From Amycolatopsis rubida (GTDB taxonomy: Bacteria > Actinomycetota > Actinomycetes > Mycobacteriales > Pseudonocardiaceae), in the NCBI RefSeq assembly GCF_900115345.1, contig NZ_FOWC01000012.1, forward strand, positions 62,001 through 126,000: 64,000 nt of DNA, in the 5' to 3' direction. Below, one piece after another: positions 26,749 through 34,308 of this stretch. Each line of letters begins with the position of its first letter. The stretch's first letter is position 1. The notes beneath the pieces were generated by a model, which was not told the DNA's origin, made no database searches, and saw only the letters and a program-made list of their open reading frames with translations. A program made the translations under genes and the position numbers.

Positions 26749-26781
26749 CTGTAACATCTCGACAGTGACAAGCCGTTACAG
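26749..26781. promoter_or_regulatory. Inverted repeat between CGNR and MFS genes
   Basis: CTGTAAC at 26749-26755 and GTTACAG at 26775-26781 are exact complements, with centres 26 bp apart. They cover the -10 of the MFS gene and the start region of the CGNR gene. A shared operator is plausible. Confidence 0.45.
26752..26757 (+). promoter_or_regulatory. -10 box for leaderless MFS mRNA
   Basis: TAACAT lies exactly seven bases before GTG 26765 and there is no Shine-Dalgarno. It overlaps the left arm of the inverted repeat, so repressor binding there would block it. Confidence 0.5.
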
Positions 26782-27934
26782 GTTCGCGGCGTATCTCACC
26801 GGGGCCACTGCCGCGCGCACGGGGGACGAGCTGTCCGGTCCGGCGGTGTTGTTGCTGGGCGTGGGTGCTTCGGGGGCCGTCGCGGGATCGACCTTGCTGG
26901 CCGGGCTCACGATCGCTGCCGCGATGGGCGGGCCGTTGCTGGGCGCGGTTCTGGACCGGTCGCGCGGGCCTGGCCGGATCCTCGCGGGCGGGCTGGCCGG
27001 GTACGCGGCGGGGCTGACGGCGATCACCGCGCTTTTCGGTGCGGTGCCGTTTGCGCTGGTGGTGGGAATTGCGGTGGTGACGGGGTTGCTGGCGCCAGCG
27101 ATCGGCGGCGGGTGGACAGCACAGGTGCCCGCGCTCGTACCGGCGGAGAAGCTCGGCAAGGCGAGCACGCTTGACGCGATGACCTTCACCGCGGCAGCGC
27201 TCGTCGGGCCGGGACTGGCCGGAGTGCTCGCCACGACTGCGGGGGCTCCGGCAGCGGTGGTCCTCGCGGGCGTGTTGACGCTGGTCGCGGTGCCGTTCGC
27301 GTGGCGGCTTCCCAGGAGTGCCGAAAAGCAGCGGCCGCGATTCTTGGCCGCGGCAACGGTTCTCGTGCGCAATCCCGCGCTGCGCCAGTCGACCGCGACC
27401 TCGACGTTGTCGTGCGTCGGGATCGGGATGGCGTTCGTCTGCTATCCGCTGGTCGGCGCGCAGCGGCTCGGCAGCGCGGGGTACGGGACGTTGTTGCTCG
27501 CCGGGTTGTCAGTCACGTCGCTGCTGGCCAACGCGGTCCTTTCGCGACGGTCGTATTCGCCGGACCGTGCGGTGCAACTGAGCACCATCGCTATCGGGAT
27601 CGGGCTCGCGGGGGCAGCAGTGGCGCCGAATGCGGTGCTGCTGGTGGTTGCGGTGGCGCTCACCGGGGTTGGCGAAGGGCCGCAACTGGCGTCGTTGTTC
27701 GCGGTTCGGCATCGGGAAGCGCCGCCGGAGATGCGGGCCCAGGTGTTCACCACCGCCGCGAGTGTCAAGATCGCCGGAATAGCGCTGGGGAACGCGGTGG
27801 CCGGACCGCTGGCCGCCTGCTCCCCCGCCGCCGGATTGGCCGCGGCGGCGGGGATGCAGGTGGTCGCGGCGGTCGCGCATCCGTGGTGGACGGGCAGAAA
27901 GCAGCCAGTCCGGGTTCCGGTCGGACCGGCGTAG
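26765..27934 (+). CDS. MFS transporter
   Basis: 389 residues with about twelve hydrophobic helices and MFS-type loops (GAVLDRSRGPGRIL between helices 2 and 3). The substrate is unknown; divergent pairing with a regulator suggests a drug or metabolite exporter. GTG 26765 (MTSRYRFAAYLTG) is preferred over ATG 26741, because it gives a normal N-terminus and matches the leaderless -10. The ATG would overlap the CGNR start codon on the other strand. Confidence 0.88.
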   Translation: MTSRYRFAAYLTGATAARTGDELSGPAVLLLGVGASGAVAGSTLLAGLTIAAAMGGPLLGAVLDRSRGPGRILAGGLAGYAAGLTAITALFGAVPFALVVGIAVVTGLLAPAIGGGWTAQVPALVPAEKLGKASTLDAMTFTAAALVGPGLAGVLATTAGAPAAVVLAGVLTLVAVPFAWRLPRSAEKQRPRFLAAATVLVRNPALRQSTATSTLSCVGIGMAFVCYPLVGAQRLGSAGYGTLLLAGLSVTSLLANAVLSRRSYSPDRAVQLSTIAIGIGLAGAAVAPNAVLLVVAVALTGVGEGPQLASLFAVRHREAPPEMRAQVFTTAASVKIAGIALGNAVAGPLAACSPAAGLAAAAGMQVVAAVAHPWWTGRKQPVRVPVGPA

Positions 27935-28000
27935 CCCGGGATGCCGGTGCAGAGGCCGTCGCCGCCGGTTTCGGGACGGTGTCCGCGGTGCGGGAAGGAG

Positions 28001-28378
28001 CTAGAACGCCATCGCCTGCGCGCGCCGCTTGACCTCGGTGCCGTGGCTGGTGCGCAGCGCGTTGATCGGCGTGCTGCCCGGGAGCGTGTCGTCGGCGGTG
28101 AAGAGCCAGCGCAGCATCTCGGTGCGGCTGAACCCGGAGTCGGCGAGCACGGTGATGGTGCCGCCCAGCCCCTTGACGATGCCGTCCTTCACGAAGAAAT
28201 CGCCGGGCACGCAGAGTTCGCCCTTGCGCCGGACAGCGATCAGCTCGCCGTCCCGCAGCATCTGGCGCACCTTGTTGGCCGACACGCCCAATGCGGCCGC
28301 CACCTCCGGCAACGGCTTGACCGCGATCGCGGCGTCGAGGATGTCGTCGGCGACAGGAATCCCACTCACACGTGACAC
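28001..28378 (-). CDS. Rv2175c-like DNA-binding protein (PknL partner)
   Basis: 125 residues. It matches Rv2175c of M. tuberculosis: an N-terminal wHTH (LPEVAAALGVSANKVRQMLR) and a C-terminal domain with RTEMLRWLFTADDTLPG and KRRAQAMAF. Rv2175c binds DNA and is phosphorylated by PknL, which reduces binding. The same divergent pair with pknL is kept here, so the regulation is probably the same. The phosphorylated N-terminal Thr of Rv2175c has no clear match because the N-terminus here is short. GTG 28378 is chosen with GAATGT six bases before it; GTG 28369 is possible. Confidence 0.85.
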   Translation of the reverse strand: MSRVSGIPVADDILDAAIAVKPLPEVAAALGVSANKVRQMLRDGELIAVRRKGELCVPGDFFVKDGIVKGLGGTITVLADSGFSRTEMLRWLFTADDTLPGSTPINALRTSHGTEVKRRAQAMAF

Positions 28379-28447
28379 TGTGCCACATTCGCCCGTCCGG
28401 ACCACTGCTACGCACGGGTGACCCGCCCCGGCGCGCGCGGGCTTCCG

Positions 28448-28453
28448 TACGAT
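28448..28453 (+). promoter_or_regulatory. -10 box for leaderless pknL mRNA
   Basis: TACGAT, eight bases before GTG 28462, with no Shine-Dalgarno. TANNNT type. Confidence 0.45.
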
Positions 28454-28461
28454 TGCCCACC

Positions 28462-30453
28462 GTGACGCGCACCCAGCCCAGCCTCGTCGGCACCCTGCTC
28501 GAACGCCGGTACCGCGTTGACCAGCTGCTGGCCAGGGGCGGGATGTCGGCTGTCTACCGGGGCCTCGACACCCGCCTCGACCGGGCGGTGGCGATCAAGA
28601 TCATGGATCCGCGGTTCGCCGACGACCGGTCGTTCGTCGACCGGTTCGTGCGCGAAGCGCGTTCGGCCGCCCAGCTGCATCACCCGAACGTGGTCGCCGT
28701 GCACGACCAGGGCTTCGACACCCCGGCCGGCCAGGACACCGGCCTCGCCTTCCTGGTGATGGAGCTGGTCAACGGCGGCACGCTGCGCGACCTGCTGGAC
28801 GAGCAGGGCCAGCTGGACGTCTCGCTCGCGCTGAGCGTCGCGGAGCCGGTGCTGGCCGCGCTGGCCGCCGCGCACGCCGCCGGGCTGGTGCACCGCGACG
28901 TCAAGCCCGAGAACGTGCTCATCGGCCGCAGCGGGCAGCTGGCAGGCGGCGTGGTCAAGGTCGGCGACTTCGGCCTGGTCCGCGCGGTGGCCAGCGCGGG
29001 CACCACCAGTTCGAGCGTCATCCTCGGCACCGTCGGCTACCTGGCCCCCGAACAGGTCGCCACCGGCGACACCACGGCCCGCAGCGACGTCTATTCGGCG
29101 GGCATCCTGCTGTACGAGATGCTCACCGGCCGGCTGCCCTACACCGGCGACACCGCGATCTCGGTCGCCTACCGGCATGTGAACGACGACGTCCCCCGCC
29201 CGAGCGAGCTGCGGCCGGACCTGCCGCCTGCGCTCGACGACCTGATCCTGCGCGCCACCCGCCGCGATCCGGAGCGGCGCCCAGCCGACGGAAGCGAGTT
29301 CCTGACACAGGTGCAAGCCGCGCGCGCCGAGCTGGGGCTGCAGGCGGTCGCGGTGCCGGTGCCCCCGCCGCCGGACGGCGACCGGGTGTCGGACGTCGAA
29401 CGCACCCTCCCGAACATCCCGGCCGTCCAGCAGACCATGCCGGTCTCCGGGCCTCGCGGCACGCGCGCCATGACCCGCGCCGTGCCCGCCGCGCCGCCCC
29501 CGCCCGTACCCCCGCACGCCGGGCCCGCCGCCGCGCCGGACGAGCCGCGGAAGCCGCGGGACAAGCGCAAGCTGATCGCGCTGGCGATCGCCGGGGTGCT
29601 GGTGCTCGGCGGGCTGATCGGCGCGTTCGCGTTCATCCTCGGCGATTCCAAGGTCACGACCACGACGGTGCCGAAGCTCGCCGGGCTGACCCAGGCCGAG
29701 GCGGGCGACCAGCTGCGCGCGGCGAAGCTGAACCCGCGCTACAGCCAGGAGTTCGACAACACGGTCGACGCCAACAAGGTCATCAAGGTGGATCCGGCCC
29801 CGGGCACCACGCTCGACCAGGACGCCACCGTGTCCGTGGTGGTGTCGAAGGGCAAGCCGAAGGTGCCGGACATCCAGGTCGGCACCGCGCTCGACACGGC
29901 GACGAAGGCGATCCAGGAGCAGAAGCTCACCGTCGTCCAGGGCACTCCGGAGTACAGCGACACCGCGCCCAAGGGCACCGTCGTGAGCGTGAGCCCGGGC
30001 GCGGGCACCCCCGTCGAGGTGGGCGGCCAGGTCACGCTGGTGCTGTCCCAGGGCCCCGAGCCGCTTCCGCCGGTCCCGGACGTCACCGGACGGTCCAAGG
30101 ACGAGGCCTTCCAGATGCTCAAGCAGTCCGGGTTCGATCCGCAGGACGGCGGCGAGGAGTTCTCGCAGAGCGTGCCCGCGGGGGCGGTCACCCGCACCGA
30201 CCCGCCGGCGAACTCGCCGGGGAGCAAGAAGGTCAAGGTCTACGTCTCGAACGCGGTGCAGGTCCCGGACGTCCGGTACCGCACGTTCGACCAGGCCGCG
30301 GACGCGCTCAAGCAGGCCGGGCTCGAGGTCGACCGCAAGGGCGGCGACGGCCACGGGCACGGCGGCTTCGACTTCGTCCTGCAGCAGGACCCGGCCCCCG
30401 GCTCGTTCGTGCCCAAGGGCACCAAGGTCAAGATCCGGGGGTTCGGCGGATGA
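28462..30453 (+). CDS. pknL: Serine/threonine protein kinase PknL with four PASTA domains
   Basis: 663 residues. Kinase domain about 13-280: Gly loop ARGGMSAVYRG, Lys46 in VAIKIMD, catalytic HRDVKPEN at 144-151, DFG, and GTVGYLAPE. A Pro-rich juxtamembrane stretch leads to one membrane helix near 370-394, then four extracellular PASTA repeats starting near 401, 466, 534 and 599. PASTA units bind muropeptides or lipid II, so the kinase likely senses the cell wall. M. tuberculosis PknL lacks PASTA repeats, while corynebacterial PknL has them. It is divergent from its Rv2175c-type substrate. The NfeD-like gene overlaps its stop by four bases, so a pknL-NfeD-flotillin operon is likely. Confidence 0.96.
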   Translation: MTRTQPSLVGTLLERRYRVDQLLARGGMSAVYRGLDTRLDRAVAIKIMDPRFADDRSFVDRFVREARSAAQLHHPNVVAVHDQGFDTPAGQDTGLAFLVMELVNGGTLRDLLDEQGQLDVSLALSVAEPVLAALAAAHAAGLVHRDVKPENVLIGRSGQLAGGVVKVGDFGLVRAVASAGTTSSSVILGTVGYLAPEQVATGDTTARSDVYSAGILLYEMLTGRLPYTGDTAISVAYRHVNDDVPRPSELRPDLPPALDDLILRATRRDPERRPADGSEFLTQVQAARAELGLQAVAVPVPPPPDGDRVSDVERTLPNIPAVQQTMPVSGPRGTRAMTRAVPAAPPPPVPPHAGPAAAPDEPRKPRDKRKLIALAIAGVLVLGGLIGAFAFILGDSKVTTTTVPKLAGLTQAEAGDQLRAAKLNPRYSQEFDNTVDANKVIKVDPAPGTTLDQDATVSVVVSKGKPKVPDIQVGTALDTATKAIQEQKLTVVQGTPEYSDTAPKGTVVSVSPGAGTPVEVGGQVTLVLSQGPEPLPPVPDVTGRSKDEAFQMLKQSGFDPQDGGEEFSQSVPAGAVTRTDPPANSPGSKKVKVYVSNAVQVPDVRYRTFDQAADALKQAGLEVDRKGGDGHGHGGFDFVLQQDPAPGSFVPKGTKVKIRGFGG

Positions 30454-30659
30454 TCGGCAGCCGCGGCCGGGTCACCGGCACCGTCGGGCCCGGACTGATC
30501 GGCGAGGTGCTGCTCAGCGTCCGCGGCGGCACCGAGGCCTTCTACGCCTATCCCGCCGACCCGGAGACGAGTTTCGCCGTGGGGACCCCCGTTCTGGTCG
30601 TCGATTTCGAGCCTCCGCGCACGGTCTACGTGGAAAGGTGGCAACCGCTGCGCGCTTGA
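30450..30659 (+). CDS. Small NfeD C-terminal-like OB-fold protein
   Basis: 69 residues: GSRGRVTGTVGPGLIGEVLL, then VLVVDFEPPRTVYVERW. The pattern of a G-x-V-x-G-x-V-x-P-G start, a central strand and a V-(E/D) end is that of the soluble OB domain of NfeD. NfeD proteins pair with SPFH proteins, and here a flotillin follows 47 bp downstream. There is no membrane helix, so it would act in the cytoplasm or bind the flotillin. ATG 30450 overlaps the pknL stop (ATGA), which couples it to the kinase. Family placement rests on pattern and context. Confidence 0.75.
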   Translation: MIGSRGRVTGTVGPGLIGEVLLSVRGGTEAFYAYPADPETSFAVGTPVLVVDFEPPRTVYVERWQPLRA

Positions 30660-30706
30660 CCGCGTCGCAGTGGTGTCCTGCCATCTGAATACTGCTGCGA
30701 GGGGCT

Positions 30707-32182
30707 ATGGAAATCTGGATCATCGTGGTGATCGCGGTCGTTGCCGTGATCCTTCTGTTCGGGCTGCTGCGGATCCTCTACAAAGTGGCGGAGCCGAACG
30801 AGGCGCTCATCATCTCCGGCTGGGGCGTCCGGGTCGAGCGCACCGAGACCGCCGACAGCCTCGGGTTCAAGATCGTCACCGGCCGCGGCGTGAACGTGCT
30901 GCCGGGCTTCCAGACCGCGCGCAGGTTGTCGCTGGACACCCGGGGGGTCAACCTCCAGGTTTCCTGCGTGACCAAGCAGGGGCTGCCGGTCACCGTGCGC
31001 GCGGTCGTGATCTACAAGGTCGGCGACGATTTCGCCTCGATCGCGAACGCCGCCCGCCGGTTCCTCGACCAGCAGAAGGGCATGAACGACACCATCCACG
31101 AGCTGTTCTCCGGCCATCTGCGCTCGATCGTGGGCGGGCTGACCATCGAGGAGATGATCCACAACCGCGACGCGCTGACCGGCGAGGTGCGCCAGTCCTC
31201 GGCCACCGAGATGATCAAGCTCGGGCTGATCGTGGACTCGCTGCAGATCCAGGAGATCGACGACGAGTCCGGCTACATCGTCAACCTCGGCAAACCGCAC
31301 GCGGCCGCGATCGCCGCCTCCGCGCGGATCGCCGAGGCGCAGCGCGACCAGGAGGCCACCGAGGCCGAGCAGGTCGCCGCCGCGCGCAAGGCGGGCGCGA
31401 TCCGGGAAAGCCAGATCCAGCAGGCCGGCTACCAGGCCGAGGTGGACCAGGCCAAGGCGAAGGCGAGCCAGTCCGGTCCGCTGGCCGAGGCGACCGCGCG
31501 CCAGGAGGTCGTGGTCCAGGAGACCAAGGCCGCGGAGCTGGAAGCGGCGCTGTCCGAACAGCGGCTGCAGTCGCAGGTCCGCAAACCGGCCGACGCGAAG
31601 GCCTACGAAACGCGCACCACGGCCGACGCGGAACGCGACGCGCAGATCGCCCGTGCGCAGGCACAGGCCAAGGAAACCGAACTGCGGGCGGGCGCGGACG
31701 CGACCCGGGTCAAGACCGCGGCGGACGCCGAAGCGCAGGCCACGAAGGCTCGGGCGGAAGCCAGCGCGAGCGCGACGAAGTCCACCGGCGAGGCCGAAGC
31801 GGCGGCCGCCAAGGCGAAGGGCCTCGCGGACGCTGACGCGGCGAAAGCCAAGGGTCTGGCCGAAGCCGAAGCGGCGAAAGCGAAGGGGCTCGCCGAGGCC
31901 GAGGCGATCAAGGCGCGCGCGGCCGCACTGGCGGAGAACCAGGAGGCTGTGGTAGCACAACAGCTGGCCGAGCGCTGGCCGGAGATCGTCGAAGCCGGTG
32001 CGCAGGCTTTCAGCAACGTCGACCACATGGTGGTCCTGAACGGCGCGGACGGGATGTCGGACATGTTCACCAAGGCGCTCTCCCTCGGCGGCACGGGCCT
32101 CGGCCTCGCCCGCCAGCTGATGGACGCCATGGGCCCCAAGCAGTCCGATTCCGACGGCGGCCTCGCCCCTCGCGAGGACTGA
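30707..32182 (+). CDS. Flotillin-like SPFH-domain protein
   Basis: 491 residues. One membrane helix at residues 4-22, an SPFH/PHB domain at about 25-200 (SCVTKQGLPVTVRAVVIYKV), then a long Ala/Glu/Lys-rich coiled coil to about 430 that includes an 11-residue repeat (AKAKGLAEAEA, three copies near 31800-31920). The C-terminus is Ser/Asp-rich. Flotillins order membrane microdomains. In this operon it may place PknL and envelope enzymes. ATG 30707 has GAGGGG 6 nt upstream. Its stop overlaps the next ATG (TGATG). Confidence 0.9.
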   Translation: MEIWIIVVIAVVAVILLFGLLRILYKVAEPNEALIISGWGVRVERTETADSLGFKIVTGRGVNVLPGFQTARRLSLDTRGVNLQVSCVTKQGLPVTVRAVVIYKVGDDFASIANAARRFLDQQKGMNDTIHELFSGHLRSIVGGLTIEEMIHNRDALTGEVRQSSATEMIKLGLIVDSLQIQEIDDESGYIVNLGKPHAAAIAASARIAEAQRDQEATEAEQVAAARKAGAIRESQIQQAGYQAEVDQAKAKASQSGPLAEATARQEVVVQETKAAELEAALSEQRLQSQVRKPADAKAYETRTTADAERDAQIARAQAQAKETELRAGADATRVKTAADAEAQATKARAEASASATKSTGEAEAAAAKAKGLADADAAKAKGLAEAEAAKAKGLAEAEAIKARAAALAENQEAVVAQQLAERWPEIVEAGAQAFSNVDHMVVLNGADGMSDMFTKALSLGGTGLGLARQLMDAMGPKQSDSDGGLAPRED

Positions 32183-32865
32183 TGAGCTTCTTCACGGACG
32201 GCCCTCGCGAGCGACCCCTGTTCCCGGTCCGGGAACAGGAGCTGTTCGGCTACGAGGGCCGTCCGTGGACCGGCCCGCCCGCCGACCACATCGTGCCCGC
32301 GCTGGTGCCCTGGGCGACGCCGCTGGGCCGGTCCGAGCGCACCATCGTGGCGCTGCGCGCGGTCGAGGTGTGGCCGGAGGCGATGACGCTGCGGATCGCG
32401 GTGTATTCGCGCGACCGCATGGACGGCGCGCCGCTGATCGGCCACCGGCGCATCCCGGACTACCACGCGCTGCTGGTCGGCGTGCTGTTCCCGGACGGCG
32501 GCCGGGCCAGTTCCGAAACCGTTTCGGTGCCGAGTGCGGGCGAACCGCACGAACCGGTGCTGCGCGTCGAGGAAGGCAGCGGGTCGGAGTTCCGCTACGA
32601 GCATCCGGTGTTCGTGTGGCCGCTGCCCAGCGCCGGTCCGCTGAAGGTGATCGTGCAGTGGCTCGACCGCGAGATCGCCGAAACGCACACCAAACTCGAC
32701 GGCGGACGGCTGCGCGCCGCCGCGCTCGAAGCCAGCGAGCTGTGGCCGGGGCTGCCGAAGCGGCCGGGCAACGGCGTCGCGATGCGCCAGATCGCCGCCG
32801 AGGCGAACGACGCCGCCGGGCCGGGTCTGCCGCAGCGGCAGCCGCGTCGTGCCCCGGGCGAGTGA
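32182..32865 (+). CDS. Hypothetical protein, coupled to flotillin
   Basis: 227 residues; I do not recognise the family. It has no signal peptide or membrane helix. The sequence holds conserved-looking aromatic and acidic patches (IVALRAVEVWPEAMTLRIAV, then RYEHPVFVWPLPSAGPL), suggesting a beta-rich fold, and a charged C-terminal tail. Good codon bias and a one-base overlap with the flotillin stop make it a real gene. It probably acts with the flotillin/PknL operon. Confidence 0.7.
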   Translation: MSFFTDGPRERPLFPVREQELFGYEGRPWTGPPADHIVPALVPWATPLGRSERTIVALRAVEVWPEAMTLRIAVYSRDRMDGAPLIGHRRIPDYHALLVGVLFPDGGRASSETVSVPSAGEPHEPVLRVEEGSGSEFRYEHPVFVWPLPSAGPLKVIVQWLDREIAETHTKLDGGRLRAAALEASELWPGLPKRPGNGVAMRQIAAEANDAAGPGLPQRQPRRAPGE

Positions 32866-32982
32866 AATTCCGGGGAATTAGCGTCCTGGAAACATCACGG
32901 CCGTCCGCCGGTCATACCCGAGTAGTGTCGTGACCTTCGCCCTCGGCATGCGCACCCGACGCCGGACGTTGGAAGGTGGACC

Positions 32983-34263
32983 ATGACGCCTGCCCCGCTC
33001 AGCTCGCTCGATGTCGCTTTTCTTTGCCTCTCCAGGGAAACCGCGCCGATGCAGATGGGCGCGGCCCTGGTTTTCGCGCCGGAGCGGCCGGTCGATCCGG
33101 ACCGGCTGACCGCGCTGCTCGCGCGGCGGGCGGCGAATATTCCGCCGCTGCGCCGGAAAATCCGCGCCGGGCTGTTCCCGCCCGGCTCCGCGACCTGGGT
33201 GGACGACCCGGATTTCCGGGCAGTGAAACACCTTCGCCACCACCGGCTGACCACGCTGTACGACCCGGACCCGCTGCCGGAGTTCGCGGCGAGGTGGATC
33301 GCCGAACCTCTCGACCCGCACCGTCCGTTGTGGGAACTCACTGTGGTCACAGGTTTTCCGGACGGAAGCTTCGCGGTCCTGCTCAAACTCCACCACGCGC
33401 TCACGGACGGAGCGGGCGCGTACGCCGTGACGGCAGGGCTCCTGGACGGATTGCCGATCCCGGAGCCCGCACCGCCGATTCCGCAGCCGCGTTCGCCGAT
33501 GAGCGTGGTGCGGGATACGGTGGAGACAGCGGGAATCGCGTCGTCGGTGGTCCGGGCGGCGCGTCCGCCATGCCTGCCGCTGGCCGCACCCGCCACCGCC
33601 GAACGGCGCCTCGGTTTCGCCCGGCTGGCGTCGGCCGATCTTCGCCGGATCCGGCGAACGCACGGCGGGACCACGAACGACGTGGTGCTCGCGGTGCTTT
33701 CCGGCGCATTGCGCGAATGGCTCGTCAATCGCGGCATTCGCGCGACGGGACGGTCGCTGCGCGCGCTGATTCCCGTGAGTGTGCGCGGGCGGACTGCCGA
33801 GCAAGCGGGCGGGAACAAGCTTTCCGGCTATTTGTGCGATCTGCCGGTCGGAATGGACGATCCGGTGCGGCGGCTGACCGAAGTGCGCGCCGCGATGACC
33901 CGCAACAAAGCCGCTGGTCCTTCTCGCGGTCCCGGGGCGTTTCCGCTGCTGGCCGACCGGATGCCCGCGGCACTGCACCGGCTGGGGACGCGGACCGCCG
34001 GACTGGCCGCGCCGCTGTTGTTCGATCTGGTGGTGACGACCGTTCCGGTGCCGCGCGCCCGGCACGCGCTCGACGGTGCGCCGTTGACGCAGGTGTACCC
34101 GTTCGTGCCGCTGGCCCCGCGCCAGGCGGTGGGCATCGCGGTCGCGCCTTGTCTCGACAGTGTCCACATCGGACTGCAGGCGAACGCGGGCGCGGTGGCG
34201 GATCTCGGGTCGCTGCGCGACGCGGTGGCCAAATCGGCGGCGGAGCTGCTGGACTGCTCGTGA
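32983..34263 (+). CDS. Wax ester synthase/diacylglycerol acyltransferase (WS/DGAT) family
   Basis: 426 residues, slightly short for the family (about 450-470). The active-site HHxxxDG motif is HHALTDG at 137-143, with PLDPHRPLWELTVVTG just before it and the C-terminal NxPGP-like region near VVTTVPVPRARHAL. It uses acyl-CoA to esterify diacylglycerol or fatty alcohol, forming storage lipid at the membrane. Both His and the Asp are intact, so activity is likely; substrate preference cannot be told. ATG 32983 has GGAAGG 9 nt upstream. It converges with aroG across a palindromic repeat. Confidence 0.9.
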   Translation: MTPAPLSSLDVAFLCLSRETAPMQMGAALVFAPERPVDPDRLTALLARRAANIPPLRRKIRAGLFPPGSATWVDDPDFRAVKHLRHHRLTTLYDPDPLPEFAARWIAEPLDPHRPLWELTVVTGFPDGSFAVLLKLHHALTDGAGAYAVTAGLLDGLPIPEPAPPIPQPRSPMSVVRDTVETAGIASSVVRAARPPCLPLAAPATAERRLGFARLASADLRRIRRTHGGTTNDVVLAVLSGALREWLVNRGIRATGRSLRALIPVSVRGRTAEQAGGNKLSGYLCDLPVGMDDPVRRLTEVRAAMTRNKAAGPSRGPGAFPLLADRMPAALHRLGTRTAGLAAPLLFDLVVTTVPVPRARHALDGAPLTQVYPFVPLAPRQAVGIAVAPCLDSVHIGLQANAGAVADLGSLRDAVAKSAAELLDCS

Positions 34264-34302
34264 GTGTCGATGCCGGTGAGAACCGGGACAGACACTCACG
34301 AG
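34257..34302. repeat. Palindromic intergenic repeat / bidirectional terminator, copy 1
   Basis: Arms CTCGTGAGTGTC (34257-34268) and GACACTCACGAG (34291-34302) are a perfect 12-bp dyad. Inside is a second hairpin CCGGT-gaga-ACCGG. It sits between two convergent stop codons. A near copy is at 63216-63263 in the same setting. Confidence 0.8.
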
Positions 34303-34308
34303 CCGGTC

